The notes under the pieces are model-generated. The model was not told the DNA's origin and did not search any database. It saw nothing but the letters and a program-made list of their open reading frames with translations. From Porphyridium purpureum (lineage: Eukaryota; Rhodophyta; Bangiophyceae; Porphyridiales; Porphyridiaceae), in the NCBI GenBank assembly GCA_008690995.1, contig VRMN01000007.1, positions 248,001 through 312,000 of the forward strand: 64,000 nucleotides of DNA, in the 5' to 3' direction. Numbering within the stretch: the first letter of the stretch is position 1; each line of letters starts with the position of its first letter. Below, in pieces: positions 55,456 through 64,000 of this stretch. The translations under genes were made by a program, and so were the position numbers.

Positions 55456-55944
55456 TTAGAAAGGAGCGGAATCTTCCTTGATCGAATCATCGTCGTAGGG
55501 ATTCACAGATACAGTATTAGCAGCAAGTTGTCCTATAATGGATGCGACTTCCTGATCCATCGTGAATTCATCGATGAGATCTTCCGCCGTGCGCGGCCGT
55601 TTCGTTGGACGATTTCCTTCCTTTGCACCCTCGTCTTCCGTCATCTCGCATTCCTCAGCACACGTCAAAACCGAGTCGTCTGAACCGATATTAAGCTCAG
55701 CTTGCCCACCACTACTTGATAAGGTGACAGGACTGACAGCCACGTTGCTGAATGAGCTAGAATTCTCCTCCAGACGCAGCTGATCGCAAGCACGCTGAAA
55801 CTCATCAAAAATGATGGCGAGCATCTCCCGACCGGCATCATACTCATTCTCTTCCCCTGCTGGAGGCCTGCTCCTAGTACGGAGACCTGCCCGGCGTCGG
55901 ACCCTCGACCGTAAAGGTATGCCTGGCATTTCACCCTTCACGTT
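55456..55944 (-). pseudogene. ORF-B copy 2, C-terminal remnant
   Basis: About 160 codons match the end of ORF-B (SNVAVSPVT, KRPRTAEDLIDEFTMDQEVA, NTVSVNPYDDD). Homology stops at GKVK near 55944 and nothing of the N-terminal ~550 residues is found upstream, so this copy is 5'-truncated. Its reading continues to SIKEDSAPF after the point where the full copy stops, which may be the ancestral end. Confidence 0.75.
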
Positions 55945-57361
55945 GCCTTTTCAAGTACACGTGTACTTGTTTGCGTCCGCTCCTCCAAGCGCGAAGTCTT
56001 TCCGAACGGGAGCCGCTTCCCTCAAGGCCTCTGGGAAGAGACGCCACACTAGCGAGTAGCTCTACTCAAACCGCGCCGCGAGTAAACAACACCTCTGCTG
56101 GATGCCACAAAGGTTCTCCCTCCTCCTTTGTAAATCGTTTCTTCTCTTTCCAAGTCATATTGTCCCGACAAACAACACTCCGTGTCAACTTGACGGCATC
56201 GTCGCAAGCAGGAGCGTTAATCGCATATTGTCCCAGTGGACAGGCGAACACAACGGTCGGCGTTGGCTTGGCAGATGTTCTTGCTTTGGTCTGTATAGTG
56301 GATAGTGAGCGTGATAGTCTGGGAACGCTGGAAGGACAAATTATCTGGACGTGTCTCAGGGGTATAGATTCTGGCCATGATGTGTACTATAGACACGAAG
56401 GCATCGTAAGGGGTTTGTGAAAGCCGGTTTGAGTTTTAATCATACCAAACCAGTTTTACGAGGCTTGTGCCCCGGAGAGACTCTTCAGAACACAGCGGAA
56501 AGGCTCTCTGGTTGTGGTGGACTCGTCTCCGCAGGCAGATGATCTTCCAACCGAGAGGTTACCAAAAGGCCCTCGGCCGATTCTCCGAACGACGGGTCAA
56601 AAAGCCCATACATCCTCTTAGCGCTTAACTTCTCTCTACCGTTTTCCTCTCCTCTGTCTAAGCGTTTGATGGATTTTTTCGTCTTCATTTGCCAAGCTTG
56701 CGTGGCGCCCTTAAACTTCAGCCGGACACGCAGTCCGGCTCTAAGAGTGTCGCACGAGGAAAAACTGGGCCTGTCGCGTGAACACCAACACGGACAAGAT
56801 AGAGTGTTACGACACATTCTTAGTCCAGCTACTCTGTGGACATTCTAGTATCATTCAATACCTATAGGTACGCGATATTAGCTGGGTACGATACCTGAAC
56901 AAGAATCGGCAATTTAAACACGGCACGCTCTGAGCTCTGGCGGTATACTTGAATGTTCTGTGAAAGATTTAGCTGGAGAAAGTGTTCGTAAACCTCGCTC
57001 CACTGCAGGGAAACCTTCAAGCCGACACCCAAGATTATCATACCACGTTTCAGGCGTAAAACTTGTCCAACTCGCACTTCCTACCGACAGCCGCCATGGT
57101 TACGCTCAGCGTCGAGCTTCCTGCGCGGTTTATATCCCAACAGACATTTTCTGCAGCGCTCGTGGCGCCGGCCGGCAATCGCAGCGAAGAGATTCCCTTC
57201 TCAATCCTCTTCCTCCTAGCCGTTTGCCAGGTTACCAGATTACCGGGTTGCCGGGTTATCGGTTTCAAGGCTATCCGTGAACCGTTAATCGACACACCCC
57301 TCTCGAAACAGAAATCGGGTCACTCTGAGTCCAAGGTGCCGGAGGCCGTGAGCTGTGAACG
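55945..57361. other. Intergenic, upstream of ankyrin gene
   Basis: No supported gene. Short degenerate repeats (ACCAGATTACCGGGTTGCC and similar) lie at 57230-57265 in the leader of the ankyrin gene. Confidence 0.4.
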
Positions 57362-58993
57362 ATGGCGATGGAGACGGACACCCAGAGCGCAGCATGGGGT
57401 GCGCTGCCGGGGGAGCAGAAGGTGTGTGCTGCTGCACGACAAGGGGACGCGGACGAGCTGGTCCGGCTGCTGCATCTCGGTGCGCCGGTGGACGAGACGG
57501 ACGATGACGGGAAGACGGCGCTGATGTTTGCGTCCGAGGAAGGACATGTGGATTGTGTGCGTCGCTTGATTGAGCGTAGAGCGGATGTGAATGCTGCGGA
57601 TAGGCATGGACACACTCCGTTGATGAGGGCTGCTCATTACGGGCATGTTGAGTGCCTTACTCTGCTTCTCGAACAAGATGCCTCGTCGAACGTGGAAGGG
57701 CTTGAAGGCGATACTCCACTAATGTGCGCTATACGTAGCGAAAAAGACGCGTGCGCCTGCGTTGATGCCCTGATTTCCCACGGGGTGGATGTGAACTACC
57801 GTAGCTCAGTCTCTGGCGCGTCTGCTTTAGTTGTTGCCGCTATGTGTGGAGCTGAAAGTTGCCTCCGTGTGCTTCTCAAATGCAATGCAGACGTAGATGC
57901 GACGGATTGTTTGGGACGAACAGCATTAATGTACGCTTCGTGGATCATGTCAAAGCCGTGCTTCGACGTGCTCATTGAACACAACGCGAACATACACATG
58001 GCCGACACGATGGGGCACACGGCACTGTTTCATGCTGCTGAGCATGGAGATGCTGCTTCTGTCCTTGAACTGATTCAGCGAGGTGCGGATGTCAATGCAG
58101 GCCTTACCCGCGGTCATAGGGTTGACGCCTCGACTTCTCTACTGAAATGGTTTGAAGCGCGCCGTATGGACGAATTCGACAATGGCGCAGAAGTCTCTCA
58201 AGGTGGTGACGGCAGCACGTACGGAAAAACTTTAGATATTCCTTTCTATTCTGGCTTAAATGCCCTCGGTGCGGCTTCTGCACAAGGCCATGTGAAGTGT
58301 GTCCGCATTCTGGTGCAGGTGGGTCAAGCAGATGTGAATGAAGGTACCACAGGACTCACACCGCTGATGCTTGCCTCCATGTATGGAAAGCATGAATGTG
58401 TACGAGAGCTCATTCGTCTGGGCGCGAGAATAGAAGCCCAATCCTTGCATGGCGGCGAGCTGACCGCAATGATCTTGGCTTGCATCGGCGGGTCGGCCGA
58501 ATGCGTGGTAGCCCTGCTCGAGGCCGGCGCTCAGCAAGGCGTGCCAGCTGATCGTCAGGGCGTACGTGACGCGTTTTTCTTCGCCGTGACATATCTGAGG
58601 GAGGCGTGTGTTATTGCGTTGCTGGATGGCGTTGAAGGGTTTTCTGCCGACACTCGATGCTTTTCGGGTCTCAATGCTCTGCATGTGCTGATAAAATGCG
58701 TCAGGCCGCGTGAAGTATACCCTTATCCTCGTGAAGAAGAGTCAATTTCTGATTCTATGAAGGAGTCTCTCAAGGTTTTGAGGATTCTTCTCGCCCGGGG
58801 AACATCCTTCAATGGTCTGGATCGCCTTGGCAGAACTCCTTTGGATTGTCTTCAGGAAAGAAATCATTGGGCTTGGGGATATAATTTTTATAATTTGATC
58901 GCACGGCGTGGTGGCCAATTGAATCACCGATATTTGGATCAGTTCTGGTCGAATTTCCCAGCCGAAGAATCTGAAGAGTGCGTCATCATGTGA
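57362..58993 (+). CDS. Ankyrin-repeat protein
   Basis: The product is 543 aa from ATG 57362 (MAMETDTQS). Ankyrin repeats run almost from the N-terminus (VRLLHLGAPVDETDDDGKTALM) to about residue 400. They are broken near residue 255-290 by a conserved insert with LLKWFEARRMDEFDNG and GGDGSTYGKTLDIPFYSGLNALGAAS. The last ~130 residues are a non-repeat end with RLGRTPLDCL and DQFWSNF, shared by all three paralogues. Ankyrin arrays are protein-binding scaffolds and no enzyme domain is present. 58166-58697 shows no difference by eye from 61668-62199 in the neighbouring paralogue. Confidence 0.85.
   Translation: MAMETDTQSAAWGALPGEQKVCAAARQGDADELVRLLHLGAPVDETDDDGKTALMFASEEGHVDCVRRLIERRADVNAADRHGHTPLMRAAHYGHVECLTLLLEQDASSNVEGLEGDTPLMCAIRSEKDACACVDALISHGVDVNYRSSVSGASALVVAAMCGAESCLRVLLKCNADVDATDCLGRTALMYASWIMSKPCFDVLIEHNANIHMADTMGHTALFHAAEHGDAASVLELIQRGADVNAGLTRGHRVDASTSLLKWFEARRMDEFDNGAEVSQGGDGSTYGKTLDIPFYSGLNALGAASAQGHVKCVRILVQVGQADVNEGTTGLTPLMLASMYGKHECVRELIRLGARIEAQSLHGGELTAMILACIGGSAECVVALLEAGAQQGVPADRQGVRDAFFFAVTYLREACVIALLDGVEGFSADTRCFSGLNALHVLIKCVRPREVYPYPREEESISDSMKESLKVLRILLARGTSFNGLDRLGRTPLDCLQERNHWAWGYNFYNLIARRGGQLNHRYLDQFWSNFPAEESEECVIM
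58166..58697 (+). repeat. 532-bp tract identical to 61668-62199
   Basis: I find no mismatch across the tract, while the coding sequences on both sides differ at many positions. The boundaries are a T/C difference at 58165 against 61667 and a G/A difference at 58698 against 62200. Confidence 0.9.
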
Positions 58994-60074
58994 GCTCTTT
59001 GTCGCCGGTAAAAGCGGAAAAGTAAGGGCTCGCTGTACGGCCGACCGCTCCGAAACCGACAGGAGGGCGATGTGACTGGACCAAAATCGCCACAAACCCG
59101 CACGCTGCACGCAATCAAGCACGCCGTACCGCAGCTCACATGTGTTGGCCAAAGTGTGAAGAGAACTTCCAAATCCTCGCGACGAGCTCGACCATGACCC
59201 GTGGGGGGCGCCACGCTTGAACCCGCGATGACCCGAGGGGTCGTTGCCAATGGGGGCGCCAAAGCGATGACCGGTACGCGTAGCGGACCACCACGTGCGC
59301 GCGCTGTGCGAGCCTCAGCCCACCTCGGTCCGAGGGCGCGAGGCTGAGATATCACAGTGGTGCCGGTGTCCTTGTCGTGGCGCCTGTCTAGACTGGGAGG
59401 TAGAGATGAATAGGTTTTGACCTATAATGGCGGCTTTGGAATCATGAAGTCATCATCTCTCGGTAAGGCGACGACGCGCGCCATGACATTCGTCTACGCT
59501 CATGCCCCCGATCATAATCCTGTTTCACACAACTGGCATATTTGCGGAGAGAAGACGCACCTGCGACGATAACCTTTTGCAAACTGAGCACCAGCCTCGA
59601 CCTCTTTCATGATCTGGACACGCAGGTATCTCTGTTCATTATCGCAAGCTCGAGCACAAGACGGCTGTCATGTGCTCCTTTTGTACTTGCCTGAGATGCT
59701 GTATTCATCTCACGAGTATCCATGTTCGCCCTTCGTTCGCACGCTGATTGGCTGCTGGGTATGCGAACGACGCAAGTTCATTCTTCCGCCCCTCACTTTC
59801 CAGATCACTTTGGCTATCTTGGCCTACACTATGCCTTCCGCATACACCGGCAGTGCACGCTACTCGAACGTGCGCCTGCGACCACGATAAGCGACTTGAG
59901 CGCAACCTAAAACCACAGAATGTACGGCTCCATTTCTGCTCGATTTTTCGGAGTTGGATTTGTACGGAACGGGGAGGTAAAGAAAGGAAAGGAAGAAGAG
60001 AAAAGCTTTGTGAGAAATAAGATGACGATGGTAAGGGTGGATGTGAGGGTTGTAGTTGCGCGGTGATACTGGAT
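58994..60074. other. Intergenic between two ankyrin genes
   Basis: No gene or repeat recognised. It holds the promoter of the second ankyrin gene. Confidence 0.45.
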
Positions 60075-62678
60075 ATGGATAAGGAGGATTCGCAGAGGTC
60101 GGCATCGGGTGCGCTTGCTTGGGATAGGATGGTGTGCACAGCGGCAATGCGAGGAGACGCGCGCGAGCTCGTGCAGCTGTTGGATCTCGGCGCGCCGGTG
60201 GACGAGATGGACAATGACAGGAAGACGGCGCTGATGTATGCGTCTGAAGAAGGGGATCAGGCTTGTGTGCGTGAGTTGATTGAACATGGTGCAGATGTGA
60301 ATGCAGCGGATAGTCGTGGAAATACCCCTTTGAGTTGGGCTGCTGGCGTCGGACAAATCGACTGCCTTCGCCTTCTACTTAACGTAGGAGCGCATGTGGA
60401 GGACATTGATATTGATGGGAGCACTCCGCTGATGTTTGCTGCTGAAGGGGGACATCAAGTTTGCGTGCGTGAGTTGCTTGAACGCAGTGGGAATGTAAAT
60501 GCGGTGAATAGATGGGGAGAGAGCGCGTTGATGGCGGCTGCTAAAATTGGTGACGTTAATTGTGTTCGTTGTCTTCTTGACAGAGGCGCTCGAGTGAATG
60601 AGCAGGATAAGGGCGGAAAGACGGCGCTGATGTATGCCATTCGGAGTGGGGATGACGAATGCGTGCATGAATTAATTTTCCGTAACAGTGATTTGAAGGC
60701 GGTTGATGTCATTCGAAGGACCCCGTTGAGTTGGGCCGCCGAAGTCGGGAATATTGTATGCCTTCGTCTTCTTCTCAATAGAGGCGCACGTGTGGGGGAC
60801 AGCGATAAGGACGGAAGGACACCGCTAACGTATGCTGCTGAGAAGGGACATGAAGATTGTGTGCGTGAATTGATTGGGCGCAATGCAAGCGTGAATGCGA
60901 GACGTCAATGGGGAATGTCTCCTTTGATTTGGGCGGCTGAAGTCGGGAATTATATTTCCGTACGACTTCTTCTCGATAGAGGGGCTCGGGTGGAGGACAA
61001 AGGCCGTGACGGCAGGACACCCTTAATGCATGCTGCTGCGGGGGGACATGAAGATTGTGTGCGCGAGTTGATTCGACATGGCGGAGATGTGAATGCTGTG
61101 GATAGAAATGGAGAAACCTCCTTGATAGCGGCTGCAAGAAGCGGAAGTATCAATTGCCTTCTTCTTCTTCTTGAACAAAATGCGCTGGTGAACGTGGAAG
61201 GTCTGAAGGGAAGTACTCCATTGAATTGCGCTGCATGTGGCCGAAACGACGCGAAAGCTTGCGTCATTGCCTTGATCGCCCATGAAGCGGATGTACAGCA
61301 CCAGAGCTCAGTCTCGGGCAAGTCTGCTTTAATCGTCGCTGCTTCGCACGGAGCTGACAGCTGTGTCCGTGAGCTTCTCGAGTGTGGTTCTGATGTGGAT
61401 GCGGCGGATTGGAAAGGATGGACAGCATTGATGTGGGCTACCTTCATCATGTCAAAAGCGTGCTTCGATTTGCTTCTTGAATATAACGCGAACATAGACG
61501 TGGCCGACGAGAACGGGTGCACTGCGTTGATACTTGCTGCTCAGCGTGGAGATAGTGACTGTGTTCTTGATCTGGTTCGGCGACGTGCTGATGTGAATGC
61601 AGTACTTCGCAGCGGCCGGAGGCTTGATTCTTCGACTTCTCTGCTGAAATGGTTTGAAGCGCGCCGCATGGACGAATTCGACAATGGCGCAGAAGTCTCT
61701 CAAGGTGGTGACGGCAGCACGTACGGAAAAACTTTAGATATTCCTTTCTATTCTGGCTTAAATGCCCTCGGTGCGGCTTCTGCACAAGGCCATGTGAAGT
61801 GTGTCCGCATTCTGGTGCAGGTGGGTCAAGCAGATGTGAATGAAGGTACCACAGGACTCACACCGCTGATGCTTGCCTCCATGTATGGAAAGCATGAATG
61901 TGTACGAGAGCTCATTCGTCTGGGCGCGAGAATAGAAGCCCAATCCTTGCATGGCGGCGAGCTGACCGCAATGATCTTGGCTTGCATCGGCGGGTCGGCC
62001 GAATGCGTGGTAGCCCTGCTCGAGGCCGGCGCTCAGCAAGGCGTGCCAGCTGATCGTCAGGGCGTACGTGACGCGTTTTTCTTCGCCGTGACATATCTGA
62101 GGGAGGCGTGTGTTATTGCGTTGCTGGATGGCGTTGAAGGGTTTTCTGCCGACACTCGATGCTTTTCGGGTCTCAATGCTCTGCATGTGCTGATAAAATA
62201 CGTCAGACCTCAAGAATTATTCCCTTTTCATCTTCAAGAAGATGCCATGGGACAAGCCATTCAGGCCGCGCTTAGCACGGCAAGGCTTCTTCTCGACCAT
62301 AATATATCCGTCAATGGTGTGGATCGCCTCGGCAGAACTCCTTTGGATTGTCTTCTGGACAATGAAGACACAGCTTGGAAGGATGCCTTGTTTGAATTGC
62401 TTTTACAGTATCCCGCGCGATTCAATCACCGATTCCTAGATCAATTCTGGTCCTGTAAAATAGTCGGACCGTTTCGAAGTGGCGACATAACGGTCCAGTG
62501 CCGCGCAGGCCTATGTGCGCGCATATGGCGGTTTCGGAGCCGTCCTCGCAACGGTCGGGTCGTGCAGAGCCCGTGGCTGGGTGGTAAGGCCTACCTCGTC
62601 GCCCTGCGCTGCAAAGGCGCGTGCCGGGCTGGCGGGGTGTATAAAAGCAGCCACACCCGACGGCCGTCGCCTGGTTAG
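60075..62678 (+). CDS. Ankyrin-repeat protein with 3' end replaced by a gypsy LTR
   Basis: From ATG 60075 (MDKEDSQRSASG) the frame runs 867 codons. The first ~793 are host sequence: a long ankyrin array, about twice that of the 57362 gene, then the same LLKWFEARRMDEFDNG insert and the shared C-terminal part. At 62454, right after the codons for LDQFWS, a Ty3/gypsy LTR begins, and the last ~74 codons to the TGA-less end at 62678 are read from the LTR. The 57362 paralogue needs only ~12 more residues at this point (NFPAEESEECVIM), so little native sequence is lost. The product may still fold, with an unrelated tail. Transcript ends and stability are probably altered. Confidence 0.8.
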   Translation: MDKEDSQRSASGALAWDRMVCTAAMRGDARELVQLLDLGAPVDEMDNDRKTALMYASEEGDQACVRELIEHGADVNAADSRGNTPLSWAAGVGQIDCLRLLLNVGAHVEDIDIDGSTPLMFAAEGGHQVCVRELLERSGNVNAVNRWGESALMAAAKIGDVNCVRCLLDRGARVNEQDKGGKTALMYAIRSGDDECVHELIFRNSDLKAVDVIRRTPLSWAAEVGNIVCLRLLLNRGARVGDSDKDGRTPLTYAAEKGHEDCVRELIGRNASVNARRQWGMSPLIWAAEVGNYISVRLLLDRGARVEDKGRDGRTPLMHAAAGGHEDCVRELIRHGGDVNAVDRNGETSLIAAARSGSINCLLLLLEQNALVNVEGLKGSTPLNCAACGRNDAKACVIALIAHEADVQHQSSVSGKSALIVAASHGADSCVRELLECGSDVDAADWKGWTALMWATFIMSKACFDLLLEYNANIDVADENGCTALILAAQRGDSDCVLDLVRRRADVNAVLRSGRRLDSSTSLLKWFEARRMDEFDNGAEVSQGGDGSTYGKTLDIPFYSGLNALGAASAQGHVKCVRILVQVGQADVNEGTTGLTPLMLASMYGKHECVRELIRLGARIEAQSLHGGELTAMILACIGGSAECVVALLEAGAQQGVPADRQGVRDAFFFAVTYLREACVIALLDGVEGFSADTRCFSGLNALHVLIKYVRPQELFPFHLQEDAMGQAIQAALSTARLLLDHNISVNGVDRLGRTPLDCLLDNEDTAWKDALFELLLQYPARFNHRFLDQFWSCKIVGPFRSGDITVQCRAGLCARIWRFRSRPRNGRVVQSPWLGGKAYLVALRCKGACRAGGVYKSSHTRRPSPG
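61668..62199 (+). repeat. 532-bp tract identical to 58166-58697
   Basis: Partner of the tract in the upstream paralogue; probably a gene conversion or very recent partial duplication. Confidence 0.9.
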
Positions 62679-62782
62679 CTCTCTCACAAGAGAAGACGCA
62701 AGGAAGAGGAGTAGGAGACAACGAGTAAACGGGTCGTCGGATAAAGACGAAGTTTAGAAAGCTCCCCGATTATTCCTTCACA
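62454..62782 (+). repeat. 5' LTR of the gypsy element
   Basis: It runs from TGTAAAATAG to CCTTCACA, 329 bp, with a TATA box (GTGTATAAAAGC) near 62637-62648. A decayed relative is at 44130-44736. Confidence 0.8.
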
Positions 62783-62783
62783 G

Positions 62784-62795
62784 TGGTATCATCGC
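62784..62795 (+). other. Primer-binding site of the gypsy element
   Basis: TGGTATCATCGC lies one base inside the LTR and resembles the tRNA-Met-type primer site TGGTATCAGAGC used by many plant and fungal elements. The exact tRNA is uncertain. Confidence 0.55.
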
Positions 62796-62825
62796 TTCGG
62801 TTGACCGGTTTCGGGTGAAGCAGAG

Positions 62826-63626
62826 ATGGAAAACTTGCGACAGGCACTGGTTCCGAGGATGGCGCAGGAGCCGGGAGTGCAGGTGTCGCGGCTCGACACC
62901 TACGATGGGTCGAGGGACGTCATTAAGCTACAGACGTGGCTTTTTGCGGCTAGAGAAACAGTCTTCGTGCCCCTCAGGGACGCGGTTGGCATCACCGCCA
63001 CAGGTGATACCGCAGTCCGGGCAGCGGTAGAAGCGAAGGCGGTCCGCGTGGCCGCGACCTATCTACGTGGAAGCGCGTTGGTCTGGTGGATTGCGTTAAG
63101 CAGGGCCGGGGACGCTCCCGCGGTCTGGGACTCGTTTGTTCGCGAGCTGGAGGACCAGTTCACACCTCCCAACGCGGCCCGGGCGGCGCGCGACGATCTG
63201 GCTGCGCTTGTGCAAAAGCACAGCGTGGCGCGTTACATTGATGAGTTCCAGATGTGCATTCTCCGCATCCCTCGTATCACTGAGGACGAGAAGCTGGACC
63301 GCTTCGTTCGAGGTCTCAAGAAGCCACCGAGAGTGGAAGTGCTGAAGTCAGGCGCTACAACAGTAGCTGATGCCATGCGCATCGCTTTGTCCGTGGATTC
63401 CGCTTACGCGGATGCCCCGCGGGGAGCGTACGCACGGGATGACGGCCCAGTTCCCATGGAGCTGGGTGCAGTTGGATTCTCGACGGCGCGAGGTAGCGGC
63501 ACTGATAACGCCCGCAAGGTCAAATGCTGGCGTTGTGGCAAGGCAGGCCACAGGAAGGCCGATTGTCGGGCAAAGGAGGTGGATGAGCCGGCGTCGGGAA
63601 AAGCGGGAGCCTCCACGCGGGCATAG
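62826..63626 (+). CDS. gag: Gypsy element gag
   Basis: The frame encodes 266 aa from ATG 62826. The core gag fold is marked by YLRGSALVWWIAL, then WDSFVRELEDQFTPPNAARAAR and the ARYIDEFQ segment, all typical of Ty3/gypsy gag. A CCHC knuckle (CWRCGKAGHRKADC) lies near residues 235-248. Confidence 0.85.
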   Translation: MENLRQALVPRMAQEPGVQVSRLDTYDGSRDVIKLQTWLFAARETVFVPLRDAVGITATGDTAVRAAVEAKAVRVAATYLRGSALVWWIALSRAGDAPAVWDSFVRELEDQFTPPNAARAARDDLAALVQKHSVARYIDEFQMCILRIPRITEDEKLDRFVRGLKKPPRVEVLKSGATTVADAMRIALSVDSAYADAPRGAYARDDGPVPMELGAVGFSTARGSGTDNARKVKCWRCGKAGHRKADCRAKEVDEPASGKAGASTRA

Positions 63627-63639
63627 CCGGCCTGGCGAT

Positions 63640-64000
63640 GGGGGCGTCCGGGGCAGCGGTCGACGCAGGGCGGAGAATCACGGCGCTGTTCTCGTCGCCG
63701 TGTAGCGTTATGGTGACACTGGATGGCTCTGTTGAGGCGCGAGCGCTCGTTGACAGCGGCGCAAACGCCTGCTTCGTGCGACGAGACGTTGCTGATGCGC
63801 TGCATGCTGCACGCGCCGGTGAAGAAAGCGCGAGTTCAGATCCTGGTTTTAGCATTCAGTTGGCGGACGAGTCGAAGATGCATGCCACAGGCATGCTACG
63901 TGCGCAGGTGGAGGTCGGAGAGGTCCCTCTTTTCGGAATCGCTCGCACCCTCCTCACCGCTCCTTTCCTCGTTTTAGAGAAGCTGAGCTATGATGTGGTT
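63640..64000 (+). CDS. Gypsy element protease region, partial
   Basis: An open plus frame follows gag. It carries the retroviral-type aspartic protease motif ALVDSGANACFV near 63750-63785, then hydrophobic strands (FSIQLADES). It is cut by the window end. Confidence 0.7.

Larger units (their letters stand above)
52905..55944. repeat. Segmental duplication, copy 2 (pairs with 3765-6918)
   Basis: Matching stretches are about 52905-54105 and 54745-55944, in the same order and orientation as copy 1. The stretch between them differs in length and sequence. The match stops abruptly within ORF-B near 55944. Confidence 0.8.
62454..64000 (+). mobile_element. Ty3/gypsy-type LTR retrotransposon, 5' part, runs off the window
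   Basis: A 5' LTR, a primer-binding site and gag are present, and a protease region follows up to the window end. Reverse transcriptase and 3' LTR would lie beyond 64000. It is inserted in the 3' end of an ankyrin gene. Whether it is whole cannot be judged. Confidence 0.85.

Noticed and set aside
61758-62213. Long minus-strand frame shared with 58256-58684
   Set aside because: Antisense shadow of the identical tract in the ankyrin genes.
1-64000. CRISPR arrays, bacterial operons, riboswitches, rRNA genes
   Set aside because: No regular spacer repeats, no bacterial gene clusters, no rRNA-like conserved runs were seen; the gene content is eukaryotic.

Overview
The window looks like nuclear DNA of a unicellular or algal eukaryote. 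It has long, apparently intron-poor reading frames, eukaryote-only domain types (EH domains, a stonustoxin-like plus GTPase fusion, long ankyrin arrays), Ty1/copia and Ty3/gypsy retrotransposons with their LTRs, and Tc1/mariner DNA transposons. There are no operons or bacterial signals. A compact, copia-rich genome such as that of a red alga would fit, but nothing here fixes the lineage.

Layout. 1-9 kb holds a decayed ankyrin-repeat gene (1144-3270), then two minus-strand genes of unknown function, here called ORF-A (3920-4897) and ORF-B (6369-8516). 10.4-13.6 kb is a large intact gene joining a stonustoxin-like N-terminal domain, a P-loop GTPase and a C-terminal Cys cluster. 14.0-20.6 kb is a young, whole-looking copia element (A) whose 3' LTR is split by a Tc1-like transposon (copy 1). 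A second Tc1 copy follows (to 22.1 kb). 22.3-28.8 kb holds a small coiled-coil protein ending in an NPF motif, a minus-strand reading frame with two NPF motifs, and a long coiled-coil protein with a Gly/Ala-rich hydrophobic core.

30.5-43.8 kb is a nest of mobile elements. An old copia-like element (C, minus strand) carries a younger copia element (B) inside one LTR, a foreign solo LTR (D) inside its pol region, and probably sits in the terminal repeat of an older Tc1 element (copy 3). B itself carries a different Tc1-family transposase gene (E). A decayed solo gypsy LTR lies at 44.1-44.7 kb.

46.9-48.1 kb encodes a two-EH-domain protein. 50-52 kb is a decayed AAA+ ATPase gene. 52.9-55.9 kb repeats the ORF-A/ORF-B arrangement of the left end, with ORF-B reduced to its C-terminus. 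57.4-62.5 kb holds two ankyrin-repeat genes that share a 532-bp tract with no difference seen by eye. The second is interrupted near its 3' end by a Ty3/gypsy element that runs off the right edge.

Together the host genes form two themes: a duplicated neighbourhood of ankyrin, ORF-A and ORF-B genes, and an EH-domain protein with several NPF-bearing proteins that could be its ligands. The rest is layered transposon history.
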